From: Paenibacillus sp. FSL R7-0345
Lineage (GTDB): Bacteria; Bacillota; Bacilli; Paenibacillales; Paenibacillaceae
NCBI RefSeq assembly: GCF_038595055.1
Contig: NZ_CP152002.1
Coordinates: 5,674,001 to 5,738,000, forward strand
Length of the DNA: 64,000 nucleotides
Reading direction: 5' to 3'
The position numbers and the translations under genes are program-made. The number at the start of each line of letters is the position of its first letter. The first letter of the stretch is position 1. This document shows, in pieces, positions 34,197 through 43,164 of this stretch. The notes under the pieces are model-generated. The model saw only the letters and a program-made list of their open reading frames with translations, searched no databases and had not been told where the DNA came from.

Positions 34197-36551
34197 TTAC
34201 ATGTATTGCTGGCCTATAGCCGTATCCGTCTTGCCCTGCAGCTCCACAAGCTTCATAATAACGGCGGCTGCCTGAGCTTTGGTTACATGCTGCTGCGGAT
34301 TGAATTTGCCGTTCTCGCCCTGGAGCAGACCCAGCCGTACAACAAGTGCTACAGCGCCTTTATTCGTAACAGATGCGCTGTCGCTGAAGCTGGTAACTGT
34401 AGCGTCATTGTCCAGGAAGGCGGACAGCTTGCTGTATTTCAGGAAAGAAGCCAGCAGAACCGCCAGCTGCTCACGGGTCAGGCTCTCCTCCGGCTTGACT
34501 ACCTTATCCTTATCCAGCCAGCTGCGGCTGACGGAGTAATTCACAGCCTTATAATAAGGGCTGTCAGGGCTGACTCCGGCAACTGTCTGGCTGTCCAAGC
34601 CTGTAGAATATGACGTATAATACGGCGTTGAAGCTTTAGCAATATAACCCAGCCAGTCACCCACAGTAATTACCTGATCCGGATTTACTTTACCGTCAGC
34701 GTCCGGCGTAATGACCCCGTATTTCAGCAGCTCAGTCAGCTGCTTTTCTGCGGCATGTCCTTTAATATCCACCGCACTGGCTGCAGCAACGTTCTGTCCG
34801 ATCAGGTTGTAATCGTACAGGGAGAACCAGTTGCCGGTCTGGGCATTCAAGGCCTCAAACGGCTTGGTAGTATCAACTAGTGCCGGAGAATAGACCAGTC
34901 TGACCTTAAGATCTGTGTATCCGCCGGTGGTGCTAAAAAAGCCCCCGGTTGTACCGTATTGCAGCTTCAGGGTGTATAGGTTCAGGTATTTTTGCAGCGC
35001 TTCAGCTTTGGTGACTACCGGCGCCGGCTGTTTGGTAATTTTACTGAAGGAAGCCGCCCCATAGTTCGCATACGTCTGCAGCTTGCCATACAGGTCCAGC
35101 GTAACCATAATCGTGCTTTCACTTACCGGAAAACCGTCGAAGTAGCGGAGGAATTCAAACCGGAAGCCTTTATCGTTCGGCAGAACGCTCCAGTTTCCTC
35201 CGTGCTCGGCCAGCTTCAGGCTGCTGCTGGCCTGGTCGTACAAGCGGTTAATCAGCGACAGGGCCTGTTGCTTGGCTTCCGCCTGGCTCAGCTTCTTGCT
35301 TCCGGCAGGAGCCGCTGTTGTCTGCTGCGTGGTCTCTAACGGATAGTTGTACTGCTCAAGCTGGAACTGGAGCACTTCACCGGTTGTAGCGTTCACCTCT
35401 GCATAGGTGCGTCCCGGTATTCCGGAAAAGGCGTTCTCCGCTGTATCACCCCAGGCCAGTGTCCACACCTTCTGCTTGCTGTTCTGGTAATTGGTAGAGA
35501 GCGTCTGCCAGATCAGCTTGCGGTTCGCCGGAATGGCCCCTACCTTCTGCACCTGCTTGACCGCTTCATCGACGGTGAGCTCCTTGCCGCTGGTTACCGG
35601 CTTGAAAATATCCTTACCGGCCGGTACAGCTTCATAAACTACCGGAGCAGAAGCATCACTGCCTTCATTATCAACCCGCTTGCCGGTCTGGGCATCAATC
35701 GGATACAGCACTTCATTCTGAGGTCTCCAGCTGAGCACCCAGCTGTCCACTTCGCCTTTTTTGAACACAGGGGTGTAATACAATGCGACATCGAAGCTGT
35801 CCTTAAATGTCTTCTCTGCCTGTGCCTGGGTGACTGCAGGTTTCGCGGACGGATACTTCAGCCCGGAGGTTGATTTATTGAACTGCATGACATTGCCGCT
35901 GCCGTCTACAGTAACCCGTACGGAATCACTGGATGAAGGAAGTCCGTTAACCAGAAGATTGAAATAAAAGGAATACTGCACAGGACCAAAAAGTGCCGAA
36001 TCATTCGCAATTACATTCTCATCCAGCTGCAGATCGCTGCTCTTAAGCGTTGGCACCGCCTGGGAAACGAAACTCTTCGCCTTCTCCAGTGCCTCTGCCC
36101 GCGACACCTTAGGCGGATAGAAATTATCCGTCTGCCCCGCAAACGGGAAATAAAGATATGTAGAGATCAGATCTCCTGTCATGGCATCAACTTCACTGGA
36201 AAAACCATAGCCTGAACTGCCAATCTGATAATTCCACTGGATATTCCAGACCAGCTGATTCGGATTCTGCGGATAGGAATTGCCGGAGCCCAGTTGCGTG
36301 TTAGAGACAGTAGCATCTTTCAGAACAGGGAACAACACCTTCAGCTTCGCCACAGCCTGCTCCTGGGTGATTTTTGCTTCTGCCGGATCAGGTGTCTGCG
36401 CTGCGGATGCCGGTGCTGCTTGTACAGTAACACTGGAACTGGAATCTGCAGCAGCGGCTAAACCGCCGGGCAGCATTAACGCGACCGCCACCGAAGTAAT
36501 CAAAGCGGCTTTGGCAGACTGTTTAATAAAGGGTTTCCTGTCGTTACTCAA
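34197..36551 (-). CDS. Secreted YcdB/PepSY-type protein with C-terminal SLH domains
   Basis: A 784-residue exported protein. A signal peptide (about 1-35, ending GGLAAAADS) is followed by repeated PepSY/YcdB-like modules (KITQEQAVAKLKVLFP, VSRAEALEKAKSFV, LTVDEAVKQVQKVG, LSQAEAKQQALSLIN, VTKAEALQKYLNLY), then SLH-type repeats from about residue 600 that would anchor it to the cell-wall polymer. The start is TTG 36551 behind GAGGAGGAG. PepSY modules are thought to restrain peptidases, but no substrate is known here. A 64-bp repeat block lies just upstream. Confidence 0.88.
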   Translation of the reverse strand: MSNDRKPFIKQSAKAALITSVAVALMLPGGLAAAADSSSSVTVQAAPASAAQTPDPAEAKITQEQAVAKLKVLFPVLKDATVSNTQLGSGNSYPQNPNQLVWNIQWNYQIGSSGYGFSSEVDAMTGDLISTYLYFPFAGQTDNFYPPKVSRAEALEKAKSFVSQAVPTLKSSDLQLDENVIANDSALFGPVQYSFYFNLLVNGLPSSSDSVRVTVDGSGNVMQFNKSTSGLKYPSAKPAVTQAQAEKTFKDSFDVALYYTPVFKKGEVDSWVLSWRPQNEVLYPIDAQTGKRVDNEGSDASAPVVYEAVPAGKDIFKPVTSGKELTVDEAVKQVQKVGAIPANRKLIWQTLSTNYQNSKQKVWTLAWGDTAENAFSGIPGRTYAEVNATTGEVLQFQLEQYNYPLETTQQTTAAPAGSKKLSQAEAKQQALSLINRLYDQASSSLKLAEHGGNWSVLPNDKGFRFEFLRYFDGFPVSESTIMVTLDLYGKLQTYANYGAASFSKITKQPAPVVTKAEALQKYLNLYTLKLQYGTTGGFFSTTGGYTDLKVRLVYSPALVDTTKPFEALNAQTGNWFSLYDYNLIGQNVAAASAVDIKGHAAEKQLTELLKYGVITPDADGKVNPDQVITVGDWLGYIAKASTPYYTSYSTGLDSQTVAGVSPDSPYYKAVNYSVSRSWLDKDKVVKPEESLTREQLAVLLASFLKYSKLSAFLDNDATVTSFSDSASVTNKGAVALVVRLGLLQGENGKFNPQQHVTKAQAAAVIMKLVELQGKTDTAIGQQYM

Positions 36552-36568
36552 AAATATCTCCTCCTCAA

Positions 36569-36908
36569 AGTTTTGTTAGCGTAAGCTTCCTAGACATCCT
36601 TCGTACAAAACTCGCTTCGGAAGCATCGGCTTAGTTTTGTTAGCGTAAGCTTCCTAGACATCACTTCGTACAAAACTCGCTTCGGAAGCATCACTTAGTT
36701 TGGTTAGCGCATGCTTCCTAGACATCACTTCGTACAAAACTCGCTTCGGAAGCATCGCTTAGTTTTGTTAGCGTAAGCTTCCTAGACATCCTTCGTACAA
36801 AACTCGCTTCGGAAGCATCGGCTTAGTTTTGTTAGCGTAAGCTTCCTAGACATCACTTCGTACAAAACTTGCTTCGGAAGCATCGCTTAGTTTGGTTAGC
36901 GCAGGCTT
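36569..36908. repeat. 64-bp tandem repeats upstream of the SLH-protein gene
   Basis: Five exact-length 64-bp units start at 36569, 36633, 36697, 36761 and 36825, with a partial sixth from 36889. Units 1 and 4 are identical. Units 2/5 and 3/6 share private variants (AGTTTGGTTAGCGC in 3 and 6), so a three-unit, 192-bp block was itself duplicated. Within each unit GCTTCC and GGAAGC, and AGTTTTGT and ACAAAACT, are inverted pairs. Confidence 0.95.
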
Positions 36909-37090
36909 GGGTTCGTAGGTAATAGACTCTGCTGTGTCAGCAAACGCTTACTTTCTGTTCGAATAGAAAACGCCACTCCCCTAAATTATAAACATTTATA
37001 CATAACTTTTCCATATTTTATTTATGACAGGAAATTTCAAGGACATGCACAAGCCGACCCTGTTCTTTCAGATCTGCCAAAAACAAACCC
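36909..37090. other. AT-rich intergenic stretch
   Basis: Between the 64-bp repeats and the decayed GH1 gene; no coding signal. It may hold the promoter of the SLH gene upstream of the repeats, but I could not identify one. Confidence 0.4.
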
Positions 37091-37507
37091 TCAGCCCGCC
37101 AGCCCGGCCGTAAACCCCAGATCAATCTGCCGGCCCCAGCCCGAGGTCTGAAGATATGGATTCGCCAGGCCGGTAGACAAATTGCCTGAGGTTGTAGCGG
37201 TAAATCGAATTGTCCGTGCTTACCGCCGAGGACATGTAATAGCTTAAGGAGAGGAAATCCACGAGATTCTCCTGCAGAATCCCCTCTTAGCCGGGCAGCA
37301 TTTCAAAGCGCACCCCGTGCTTTTTCAGAAGCCGCTGAATATAGGAAGGATGATAGCCTCTGACCTGAACATCGGAGCAGAACTGGGCCATCTGGTTCTC
37401 GGCCTGGGCTTGCGTACATCCTCCGGACGGCAGGAATACAGGTAGAGCAGCTTGCGGGCCAGCATGCAGCCGATGCTAAACTGCGCGTTAATCTCGCAGC
37501 CCCGCAA
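37091..37507 (-). pseudogene. Decayed C-terminal part of a GH1 6-phospho-beta-glucosidase
   Basis: Read on the minus strand, one frame gives EINAQFSIGCMLARKLLY and SCRPEDVRK. After a one-base loss near 37416 the next frame gives NQMAQFCSDVQVRGYHPSYI, then an in-frame TAA (37287-37289) and EGILQENLVDFLSLSYYM. After another shift it gives GNLSTGLANPYLQTSGWGRQID. These are consecutive landmarks of bacterial GH1 phospho-beta-glucosidases (BglA/BglH/AscB). The N-terminal half is absent. At least two frameshifts and one stop make it non-functional. Confidence 0.88.
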
Positions 37508-37631
37508 TAAGACTGCTATAACGTTACTCGTTAAGACAGCATTTAGTGAGGCTCGTAGTGTGCAGGGTAGGAAGCGCCGCCTAGCTGATCCACCTCCTTA
37601 GCACATACTTTTAGTACGCCCCACCTCCCAT

Positions 37632-38140
37632 TCACGGCGTTAACGGTATTTTCCCCTTCATTTCGCCCATCCGGCCACTCCGAGCGGAATCAAGGGCATT
37701 TTCGCCCTTCATTTCGCCCATCCCGCCATTCCGAGCGGAATCAAGGGCATTTTTGCACTTCATTTCGCCCATTCCGCCATTCCGAGCGGAATCAAGGGCA
37801 TTTTTTCCCTTCATTTCGCCCATTCCGCCATTCCGAGCGGAATCAAGGGCATTTTTCCCCTTCATTTCGCTCATCCGGCCATTCCGAGCGGAATCAAGGG
37901 CATTTTTCCCCTTCATTTCGCCCATTCCGCCATTCCGAGCGGAATCAAGGGCATTTTTGCCCTTCATTTCGCCCATCCGGCCACTCCGAGCGGAATCAAG
38001 GGCATTTTTGCCCTTCATTTCGCCCATCCGGCCACTCCGAGCGGAATCAAGGGCATTTTTGCCCTTCATTTCGCCCATCCCGCCACTCGAGGCGTAATTA
38101 AAGGCACTTTTCTCCCTCCTATCGCTCATCCCGCCAATCC
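37632..38140 (+). repeat. Minisatellite 3: eight 51-bp units with decayed ends
   Basis: Eight good 51-bp units have cores beginning ATCAAGGGCATTTTT at 37689, 37740, 37791, 37842, 37893, 37944, 37995 and 38046, with degraded copies at both ends (near 37638 and 38097). The core arms ATCAAGGGCA and TGCCCTTCAT form a hairpin with one mismatch. The linking part (TTCGCCCATCCGGCCACTCC plus GAGCGGA) differs from the other two arrays, but the period, core and orientation are the same. Confidence 0.97.
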
Positions 38141-38156
38141 CCCCGCCACCCAATAC

Positions 38157-38184
38157 AAAAAGACGGCCCCTCACCGGGCCGCCT
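38157..38184 (-). terminator. Terminator of the NitT/TauT-type transporter operon
   Basis: Minus-strand stem GGCGGCCC with GGGGCCGTC followed by TTTTT, about 25 bases past the permease stop. Confidence 0.85.
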
Positions 38185-38207
38185 CACATGACACATTATA
38201 TTTACTT

Positions 38208-38954
38208 TTAACGCCGCCATCTCATAAACCTGTAATCCAACAGGTCCACCAGCAGGAACAGCACGAAGCCGACCAGGCTGAACAGCATGATGCCCGCGTA
38301 CATCTCCGGGTAATCGAGCCGCAGCCAGGCATCCATAATGAAGAAGCCCATGCCATGCTCCGTGCCGTAAATTTCGGTGAAGAACAGCACGGAAATGGCG
38401 GTGCCGAGCGACACCCGGATCGTGCTGAGAATGACCGACAGCGCGCCCGGCAGCGTCACATTCCAGAATTTCTGAACGGAGCCTGCGCCGATGCTGGTCA
38501 GCACATCATATGTAGTTTCGGGAATTGCCTTGATCCCGTCGCGCACAGAGATGATGATCTGGAACAGCAGGATCAACATAATCATCAGCACTTTGGACGT
38601 TTCACCAAGCCCGAAGAACAGCATCACCACCGGCAGCAGGGCAATCTTCGGAATTGGATAGGTCAGATAAACGACCGGATCGAGCAGTTTGTTCCAGAGC
38701 GGCGAGCGCCCCATCAGCAGTCCAATCATCAGACCGGCGATCAGCGCCAGCAGCACACCTTCAAAAATCCGCAACAGGCTATAACCAACGTTCAGCAATA
38801 CCTCATGGCCTTCCAGCTGAAACATTGCCTTATACACAGAGCCGGGAGACGGCAGAATCGGATGGTTCATCAGCAGATAGACGATGTACCAGACCAGATT
38901 CATGCCCGCAGAAACAAACAACAGCCGCAGCACGTGGTTAATCCGCTTATTCAT
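38208..38954 (-). CDS. ABC transporter permease (SsuC/TauC-like)
   Basis: A 248-residue inner-membrane permease with about six helices and the EAA-type loop KAIPETTYDVLTSIGAGSVQKFWNVTLPGA. The family imports nitrate, sulfonates, taurine or pyrimidine precursors. ATG 38954 shares one base with the ATPase stop and has AGGAG 8 bases upstream. It is the last gene of the binding protein-ATPase-permease operon. Confidence 0.92.
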   Translation of the reverse strand: MNKRINHVLRLLFVSAGMNLVWYIVYLLMNHPILPSPGSVYKAMFQLEGHEVLLNVGYSLLRIFEGVLLALIAGLMIGLLMGRSPLWNKLLDPVVYLTYPIPKIALLPVVMLFFGLGETSKVLMIMLILLFQIIISVRDGIKAIPETTYDVLTSIGAGSVQKFWNVTLPGALSVILSTIRVSLGTAISVLFFTEIYGTEHGMGFFIMDAWLRLDYPEMYAGIMLFSLVGFVLFLLVDLLDYRFMRWRR

Positions 38955-39736
38955 CACCATTTCTCCTGCATTACCTTTCTGATCACTTTCGTCTGCTCAA
39001 AAAACTCATTGCTCTCCCGCTTCGCCTCATGCCTCATACCGAACACCGCAGTATTGTCGAGCACCTCAAGCTCCGTCCGCTTCCCGTTGCCTGCCGGCAG
39101 GATAACAATCTTTTGTCCCAGCAGGATCGCCTCGTCCACATCATGGGTGACGAACAGCGCCGTTGCCGGATGAGCCAGCCAGTTATCCAGGAAAATCTGC
39201 TGCAGCGCCTCGCGCGTCACGGCATCCAGCGCCGAGAACGGCTCATCCAGCAGCATGATCTTGGGTAAAATCGCAAACGCCCGCGCGATCGCCACCCGCT
39301 GCTGCTGCCCGCCGCTCAGCGAGAGCGGATAACGGCCAGCCAGATCAGCGATTCCCATCGCCTCAAGCCAGCTCATAATCCGCGCTTCCCGCTCACTTTT
39401 GTCTGCCGCGGCAGTCCCGGTAATCTTCATGGCAATCCGGATGTTATCCCGGACTGTCTTCCAGGGCAGCAGGCCGTAGTTCTGCGGCACAAGCCCGATC
39501 AGCGTATCCTTGTCATGCACAGGCTTGCCGTTGTACAGCAGCTCCCCGTGATAGCCAGGCAGCAGGCCGGCAACCGCCCGCAGGAGCGTTGATTTACCGC
39601 TGCCGGAAGGCCCGATAATCGTATAAATGCCGTGCTCGGGCAGCGTCAGATTAACCTCTCCGAGCGCCACCTGGCCGCCTTTATACTCGACTTGCAGGTC
39701 CCGGATGCGGAGTCCGCTATTTTCCAAACTGGACAT
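38954..39736 (-). CDS. ABC transporter ATP-binding protein (SsuB/TauB-like)
   Basis: A 260-residue ATPase: Walker A GPSGSGKST, Q-loop VPQNYGLLPWKTV, signature LSGGQQQR, Walker B IMLLDEPFSALD and H-loop FVTHDVDEA. It energises the neighbouring permease and overlaps the binding-protein gene by 20 bases. Confidence 0.95.
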   Translation of the reverse strand: MSSLENSGLRIRDLQVEYKGGQVALGEVNLTLPEHGIYTIIGPSGSGKSTLLRAVAGLLPGYHGELLYNGKPVHDKDTLIGLVPQNYGLLPWKTVRDNIRIAMKITGTAAADKSEREARIMSWLEAMGIADLAGRYPLSLSGGQQQRVAIARAFAILPKIMLLDEPFSALDAVTREALQQIFLDNWLAHPATALFVTHDVDEAILLGQKIVILPAGNGKRTELEVLDNTAVFGMRHEAKRESNEFFEQTKVIRKVMQEKW

Positions 39737-40730
39737 CGGAGATCACATCTGCAGGCGTAATGTCTTTGGTCAGCAGCCCGGTTTCCCGCGCCCAGGCAAA
39801 AGCCGCCTCTACTTCCTTCACATCCACCTGGTTCGCCGGTTCGTACGCAGGCACTGTGATCTGATCCTTCAGTGTTTCCGGGTAGCCTACTTCTTTGATA
39901 ATAAGATCGATATATTCCGATTGGTCATGGGACTTCATATACTCCACCGCATCATCATAGGCAGCGTACATATCACGGATCGCCTGCGGTTTGGCATCAA
40001 TTACACTTTGCGGAAAAGCGAACACGAACGGGTTCATGCCGGCAGTGTGAGTAGAGCTCAGCACGCGCAGGCCGGAGGTTGTACCCATCGTCACGAACGG
40101 CTCAGGCAGCACAGCCGCATCAGCTTTCTTATTCTTCAGCAGCTCAAGCCGGGTCGGAATCTGCGGTACTTCGCTGACGGTAATATCCGCTTCGCTCAGT
40201 CCCGCCTGCTTCAGCATCATCGCTACCGTATATTGAGTGGAGGTGTTTTTGGACAAAATTACGGTTTTGCCCTTCAGATCCTTCACATCCTGAATCTCAT
40301 CATTACCGGTCAACAGGTCGAATTCACCGGTTGTTGTGCTGGTAATTTTTACGTCCAGTCCCGCTTCGTTATAAATCGAGATCGCCACCAGATCGGCGCT
40401 GATACCTTCTACCTTCCCGGCCTGGAATGCCACGTCGCGGTCCTTGGCGCTTTTAAAGGTCTGGATATCCAGGTTAACATTGTGCTCCTTGTCGAAGCCC
40501 TGCTCATGCGCAATGATGAACGGAATCGCATCGATTGAAGGCAGCAGACCCAGGGTTACTACCGCCGCTTCCGCCGGTGCCGCCGTTTCTGCAGCTCCGC
40601 CCGAATTCGCCGGATTCCCGGCATTGCTGCCGCTTGCTGTATTGTTATTGCCGCAGCCCGCCGCAACCATCCCCACTGCAGCGGTTAGCGTAAACAGCAT
40701 CATAAGGTGTTTCCAGTTCTTTCTTTTCAT
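39717..40730 (-). CDS. ABC transporter substrate-binding lipoprotein (NitT/TauT, NMT1-like)
   Basis: A 337-residue lipoprotein with lipobox VAAGC and an NMT1/THI5-like periplasmic-binding fold (LGLLPSIDAIPFIIAHEQGF, GKTVILSKNTSTQYTVAMML, DAAVLPEPFVTMG). ATG 40730 begins the signal peptide after AGGAAG; the in-frame ATG 40793 is less likely. It heads the three-gene operon. Nothing in the sequence fixes the ligand (sulfonate, nitrate-like anion or thiamine precursor). Confidence 0.88.
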   Translation of the reverse strand: MKRKNWKHLMMLFTLTAAVGMVAAGCGNNNTASGSNAGNPANSGGAAETAAPAEAAVVTLGLLPSIDAIPFIIAHEQGFDKEHNVNLDIQTFKSAKDRDVAFQAGKVEGISADLVAISIYNEAGLDVKITSTTTGEFDLLTGNDEIQDVKDLKGKTVILSKNTSTQYTVAMMLKQAGLSEADITVSEVPQIPTRLELLKNKKADAAVLPEPFVTMGTTSGLRVLSSTHTAGMNPFVFAFPQSVIDAKPQAIRDMYAAYDDAVEYMKSHDQSEYIDLIIKEVGYPETLKDQITVPAYEPANQVDVKEVEAAFAWARETGLLTKDITPADVISDVQFGK

Positions 40731-40897
40731 CAATCTTCCTGCCTCCAAATCTCTCTGATATATTTCCTTGCGCATATTTTCACATAAGGGCATAGAGAAG
40801 CCTCTATACCTCCCACGTCAGCGTAAGTACTGCAATTTTACACCCATTGTCTCATTTTGTATATTTATAAATTTAAATACTAACTCCTGCTCACGCC

Positions 40898-40944
40898 AAA
40901 AAAAGACGATAGTCCGGCCACCGTAACGGCCCTGCACTATCGCC
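40898..40944 (-). terminator. Terminator of the gerA-type operon
   Basis: Minus-strand stem GGCGATAGT with ACTATCGTC, an inner GGCC pair, then seven T, about 35 bases past the GerC stop. Confidence 0.88.
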
Positions 40945-40978
40945 TTATCAACCAGAAATAATAATCCCGGCAGCACAC

Positions 40979-42079
40979 TCAGCTATACTTTCCGTAATCT
41001 TTAATGGTTACTTTGACATGACACTCCACTTCGATCTGCGGGTAGACCTCCCTCCAGTTCAGGCTCGTCCATTCCTTGTAGCTAAGGCTGTTACGCACAT
41101 ACCGTCCGATTCCCAGGGCATCCGTCTTCGCCTGCTGCATCTGCCGGATCAACTCCTCTGCCTTGTCTGTAATAGACTTGGATATTTGCGCTTCCAGCTT
41201 ATGCCGGGTCCCGCTGTCACTCAGCTTCTCCTCTCCCGTATATTCAAGCACCGACCCCTGCACGGAAACGGAGAGATCAACCTTGAACCGGCCTTCTTCC
41301 AGCCGGTGCACCTTAACCTTGCGTTTGCCCGCCAAAGAGCTGAACATGGCGGTTAGCGGTTTTCCGTTCTCCTCGCCTAAATTTACGGTCGCTTCACCCT
41401 GCTTGAGATCATCACGGAATAGGGCAAAAACAATACCGTCCTCCACAGGTATTTTCATGACATACTTATCCATCTGAAACAAAGCAATTCCATCAACAGC
41501 CACCTTTTTCCCCGCATCCCTCACTATAGGTGCCACAGCATCAACACCATCATCGTTGTAGTCTCTGGAGAACTCATAAAGTGTTGTAGCCGGAACACTG
41601 TTACCCATGGATTCCTTTTCCAAAAGGTGTGTGATGTAACGCCCGGTATCTGAATGAGGCTTGTAGGTTTTGGACAGTAGCTCTCCTGCATCTCCCTCCA
41701 CAATGGTTACGCTGACTCCCAGCGCTATGGACGGATCACGCAGCAAGGTGTCGATATAGTCGCCGATGCCCGCTTGGGCCAGCGTCGTTCCGAATAAGGT
41801 TTCCCGGAGCTGCCCGCTGACTACCATCAGGTCCGTTTGCCGGGAAAACTGAAGCCTGGCCCCTTTGATACTGTCACTTTCAGCAGTCAGCAGCTCGCGG
41901 CGGACCGGAGAATCCGGATCAATAACCGGAACGCAAGAGACCACCTTGAGCTTGTTATTATCCAGCAGATCATAGCTCGACGTCTGCACCATACCCAGAT
42001 CTTCAAGTATCCGTTCATCTCTTTTACAGCCGGTTAACAGCAGCAGCAGGATTACAGCAACTATCTTCAGTTTACCCAG
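40979..42079 (-). CDS. Ger(x)C-family spore germination lipoprotein
   Basis: A GerAC-type lipoprotein of 366 residues, the C subunit of a nutrient germinant receptor. The body (LKVVSCVPVIDPDSPVRREL, DGIALFQMDKYVMKI, DWREVYPQ-like SLNWREVYPQIEVECHVKV) is complete. An in-frame ATG at 41992 would leave out the signal peptide and lipid-attachment Cys. Read upstream, the frame encodes LKIVAVILLLLLTGC, an ideal lipobox. The only plausible initiation codon is CTG 42079, eight bases after AGGAGG and overlapping the end of gerAB; no ATG, GTG or TTG is in frame there. Confidence 0.85.
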   Translation of the reverse strand: MGKLKIVAVILLLLLTGCKRDERILEDLGMVQTSSYDLLDNNKLKVVSCVPVIDPDSPVRRELLTAESDSIKGARLQFSRQTDLMVVSGQLRETLFGTTLAQAGIGDYIDTLLRDPSIALGVSVTIVEGDAGELLSKTYKPHSDTGRYITHLLEKESMGNSVPATTLYEFSRDYNDDGVDAVAPIVRDAGKKVAVDGIALFQMDKYVMKIPVEDGIVFALFRDDLKQGEATVNLGEENGKPLTAMFSSLAGKRKVKVHRLEEGRFKVDLSVSVQGSVLEYTGEEKLSDSGTRHKLEAQISKSITDKAEELIRQMQQAKTDALGIGRYVRNSLSYKEWTSLNWREVYPQIEVECHVKVTIKDYGKYS

Positions 42080-43160
42080 TAGAGGCGCCTCCTTTTTTCT
42101 GAACCAGCAAAATCAGAATGAGCAGCATTGGCAGACCAAAGGCAATCCCTGTAACGGCATAACCTAAATTCATGATCCAGACGTTTACCTGATCCAGCGT
42201 TTTAGGGATAAAGGAGATTAAGTAGGATATGGAGATCAGAATGAGCAGCAATATTTTCATATTTAGTTTCGGCATCATCCGCTGGGCCGTTATCTGCGCA
42301 GCCCACCAATACATCACCAGCGTGATCAGAATCAGGAAGAGAAAAAAGCCGTAAAGCAGGTTCTCCAGCCGTTCAATAAAAGGGAACTGGATATAAGCCA
42401 GCAGATCAAGCACGGGGTACAGCAGTTTTTTTAACTGGCCCAGACTGTAGAAGCCGAAACAGATCAGCGTCAGGCCAAGATAATTCAGAGTCAAAAAAAG
42501 ATTTCCGGCATATATCCCAAGCATCGACTTTTTATTTTTGTTCACATATGGAAACAGGAAAATGGACAATTCGTAGCCTAAAAAAGCTGAATACACCTCG
42601 ATTGCCCCTTTTACCTGATCATGGCCGCCCTTAAGAAGGAACGGAGTGAACCGCTCCCAGCGGAAAGAGGGAACGAACCAGACCAGCAGTAGAATCATCC
42701 AGGCTGCCATCCAAAAGAAAAGGGTAGCCGCTTTGGAAATCCCCTGAATCCCCTTGATCAGCAGCAAGAAGGCCAGTACATCGATAGCCAGCTTGAACAT
42801 CATTGGATTGGTTGACGGAAAAGACAGCATCTGAAAGACCAGCACATATTTTTTGCCGATCATACAGCCGAATATCAGCCATGTACCTGCCAGCAGCAGA
42901 TAAAAAGGATACAGCAGCAGCTTCGGAACCGACTGCTCCAGAATTGCAAATACAGAACGCCCCTGCCCGAGCCGGAAAACCAGCGTGATCAGCCATATAT
43001 TAAAGGATGACAGCAGGAAGCAAGGGATCAGGACAAGCCAGCCGTTCGTTCCGAAATAATCCGCCAGGCTTCTCGGCAGTGTAAAAAGCACCATTCCCGC
43101 CTGTGCCATATAGGTAAGAACGGTTATATGAAATGGGCTGATCTTCTGCTGCATAAGCAT
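42072..43160 (-). CDS. GerAB/YndE-type germination permease
   Basis: A 362-residue protein with ten predicted membrane helices of the APC-like endospore germination permease family. It opens with KISPFHITVLTYMAQAGMVLFTLPRSLADYFGTNGWLV, the usual GerAB start. It is the B subunit that senses germinants in the spore inner membrane. It begins 4 bases after gerAA and overlaps gerAC by 8. Confidence 0.94.
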   Translation of the reverse strand: MLMQQKISPFHITVLTYMAQAGMVLFTLPRSLADYFGTNGWLVLIPCFLLSSFNIWLITLVFRLGQGRSVFAILEQSVPKLLLYPFYLLLAGTWLIFGCMIGKKYVLVFQMLSFPSTNPMMFKLAIDVLAFLLLIKGIQGISKAATLFFWMAAWMILLLVWFVPSFRWERFTPFLLKGGHDQVKGAIEVYSAFLGYELSIFLFPYVNKNKKSMLGIYAGNLFLTLNYLGLTLICFGFYSLGQLKKLLYPVLDLLAYIQFPFIERLENLLYGFFLFLILITLVMYWWAAQITAQRMMPKLNMKILLLILISISYLISFIPKTLDQVNVWIMNLGYAVTGIAFGLPMLLILILLVQKKGGASTG

Positions 43161-43164
43161 ATGC

